6,729 nt of DNA, taken from contig CATXTS010000109.1 in NCBI GenBank assembly GCA_958402495.1, positions 1 through 6,729 on the forward strand, in the 5' to 3' direction. This DNA comes from an uncultured Clostridiaceae bacterium. Its GTDB lineage: Bacteria; Bacillota; Clostridia; TANB77; CAG-508. Below the pieces are notes generated by a model. The model was given only the letters and a program-made list of their open reading frames with translations. It did not search any database and was not told the DNA's origin. Of the stretch, positions 5,973-6,729 are shown one piece after another. Every line of letters begins with the position of its first letter. Position 1 is the stretch's first letter. Both the position numbers and the translations under genes were made by a program.

Positions 5973-6729
5973 ATGGATAAACAAGGATATTGGATATGGT
6001 TTTCTAATTTAAAACTAAGAAATAGAATGAAACAACAAATGTTAGAAATGTTTAAAAGCCCAGAAAATATATGGCAAGCACAAGAAAAAGACTTACTAGA
6101 AATACAAGGCATACAAGCAAAAGAAATAATGGAGATTAGAAATAATAAAAATAGACCAGCATTAGAAAGCCAACAAGAATATATGTACTTAAATCAAATT
6201 GGAATAGTAACCATGCAAGATAAGGCATATCCGCCATTATTACAACAGCTATATGATAAACCAATATGTCTTTATTATAAAGGAGATGTAACATTGCTTA
6301 GTCAGTTTAGTTTAGCCATTATTGGCTGTAGAGAACATACCCCTTATGGAGCAATTGTGGCAAGTCAAATAGCAAAAGCATTAGGAAAAAGAAATATAAC
6401 CACAGTTAGTGGTCTAGCTAGAGGAATTGATAGTATAGCACATAGAGGTAGTCTACAAGCAAACCGGAAAAACAATTGCAGTGATAGGAAGCGGAATGAA
6501 ACATATGTATCCGAAAGAAAACATAGCCTTGGCAGAAGAAATTATACAAAAAGGAGGCTGTATGGTTACCGAATATGGACTAGAAGAAAAACCAGAAAAA
6601 ATGCACTTCCCAGCACGAAACAGAATCATTAGTGGTTTATCGCAAGGCGTTATTGTGATAGAGGCTAAACAAAAAAGTGGAACAATGATAACGGTTGATT
6701 TTGCACTAGAACAAGGAAAGAATGTTTTT
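5973..6729 (+). CDS. dprA: DNA-processing protein DprA (3' partial; continuous only with one +1 shift)
   Basis: DprA binds incoming single-stranded DNA and loads RecA during natural transformation. ATG 5973 follows AAAGGAG (5955-5961) by 11 bases; a second AAAGGAGGG at 5938-5946 has no nearby start. Skipping C6465 gives 252 residues to the window edge. An N-terminal helical DprA/HhH-like region (about 1-75) precedes the Rossmann-like core: YPPLL (86-90), GCREHTPYG (118-126), SGLARGIDSIAHRG (146-159), GKTIAVIGSGMKHMYP (165-180), FPARNRIISGLS (212-223) and KSGTMITVDFALEQG (234-248). Every motif on both sides of the break is well conserved, which argues against long-standing decay. Unshifted translation would lose the frame after Asn164 and stop at 6630-6632 with a basic nonsense tail. 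Family members are about 280-370 residues, so roughly a quarter is missing past the edge. Whether the host is competent cannot be judged here. Confidence 0.9.
6462..6468 (+). other. Candidate +1 frameshift site 3: AAC-C-GGA in dprA (zero-frame codon CGG)
   Basis: The zero frame reads GCA AAC CGG AAA AAC, then non-DprA sequence. Skipping C6465 gives Asn164-Gly165-Lys-Thr-Ile-Ala-Val, the expected DprA strand after the GIDxxAHRG motif, and the frame then stays open for 88 codons to the window end. The layout matches the other two sites: an NNY codon, a C, then GGN. Confidence 0.7.

Overview
The window is A+T-rich and resembles a low-G+C Bacillota genome, most likely an uncultured gut-type Clostridia. 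The evidence is AGA-dominated arginine use, AGGAG-type ribosome binding sites, consensus SigA promoters, a Bacillus/Clostridium-type LexA box, and prepilin-like secreted proteins with the glycine-isoleucine-TLIALVIT signal common in that group. All confident genes are on the + strand.

Positions 1-3026 hold two tandem paralogues of a large surface protein. The first is cut by the window start; the second is complete from a prepilin-like signal to the stop. Both end in an FGE-sulfatase/C-type-lectin-like domain. Its last 54 residues differ far more between the copies than the rest, and the variable codons are mostly NNY. This is the signature of a diversity-generating retroelement (DGR) variable region. 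No reverse transcriptase or template repeat is in the window.

Positions 3027-3423 are intergenic, with a short unrecognised ORF, a terminator-like hairpin and an SOS-type promoter. dinB (DNA polymerase IV) follows at 3424-4629. Another intergenic stretch (4630-5049) holds a broken small ORF, a hairpin oriented as a leftward terminator, and the folD promoter. folD (5050-5898) ends in a clear intrinsic terminator. dprA starts at 5973 and runs off the right edge.

The most striking observation concerns reading frame. The second surface-protein gene is interrupted twice and dprA once. Each time the repair is the same: skip one C immediately before a glycine GGN codon. At all three places the codon in the original frame is CGG. 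By my reading CGG occurs in frame nowhere else in about 1,880 codons, while CGT, CGC and CGA are all used as arginine. This fits a genome in which CGG is not decoded normally and instead causes a +1 frameshift (NNY-C-GGN read as NNY, GGN). It is an inference from three sites; sequencing error or gene decay must be excluded.

Functionally, the window combines variable surface display (tandem genes), SOS translesion synthesis (dinB), one-carbon folate metabolism (folD) and DNA uptake/recombination (dprA). These look like neighbours with their own signals rather than one operon.
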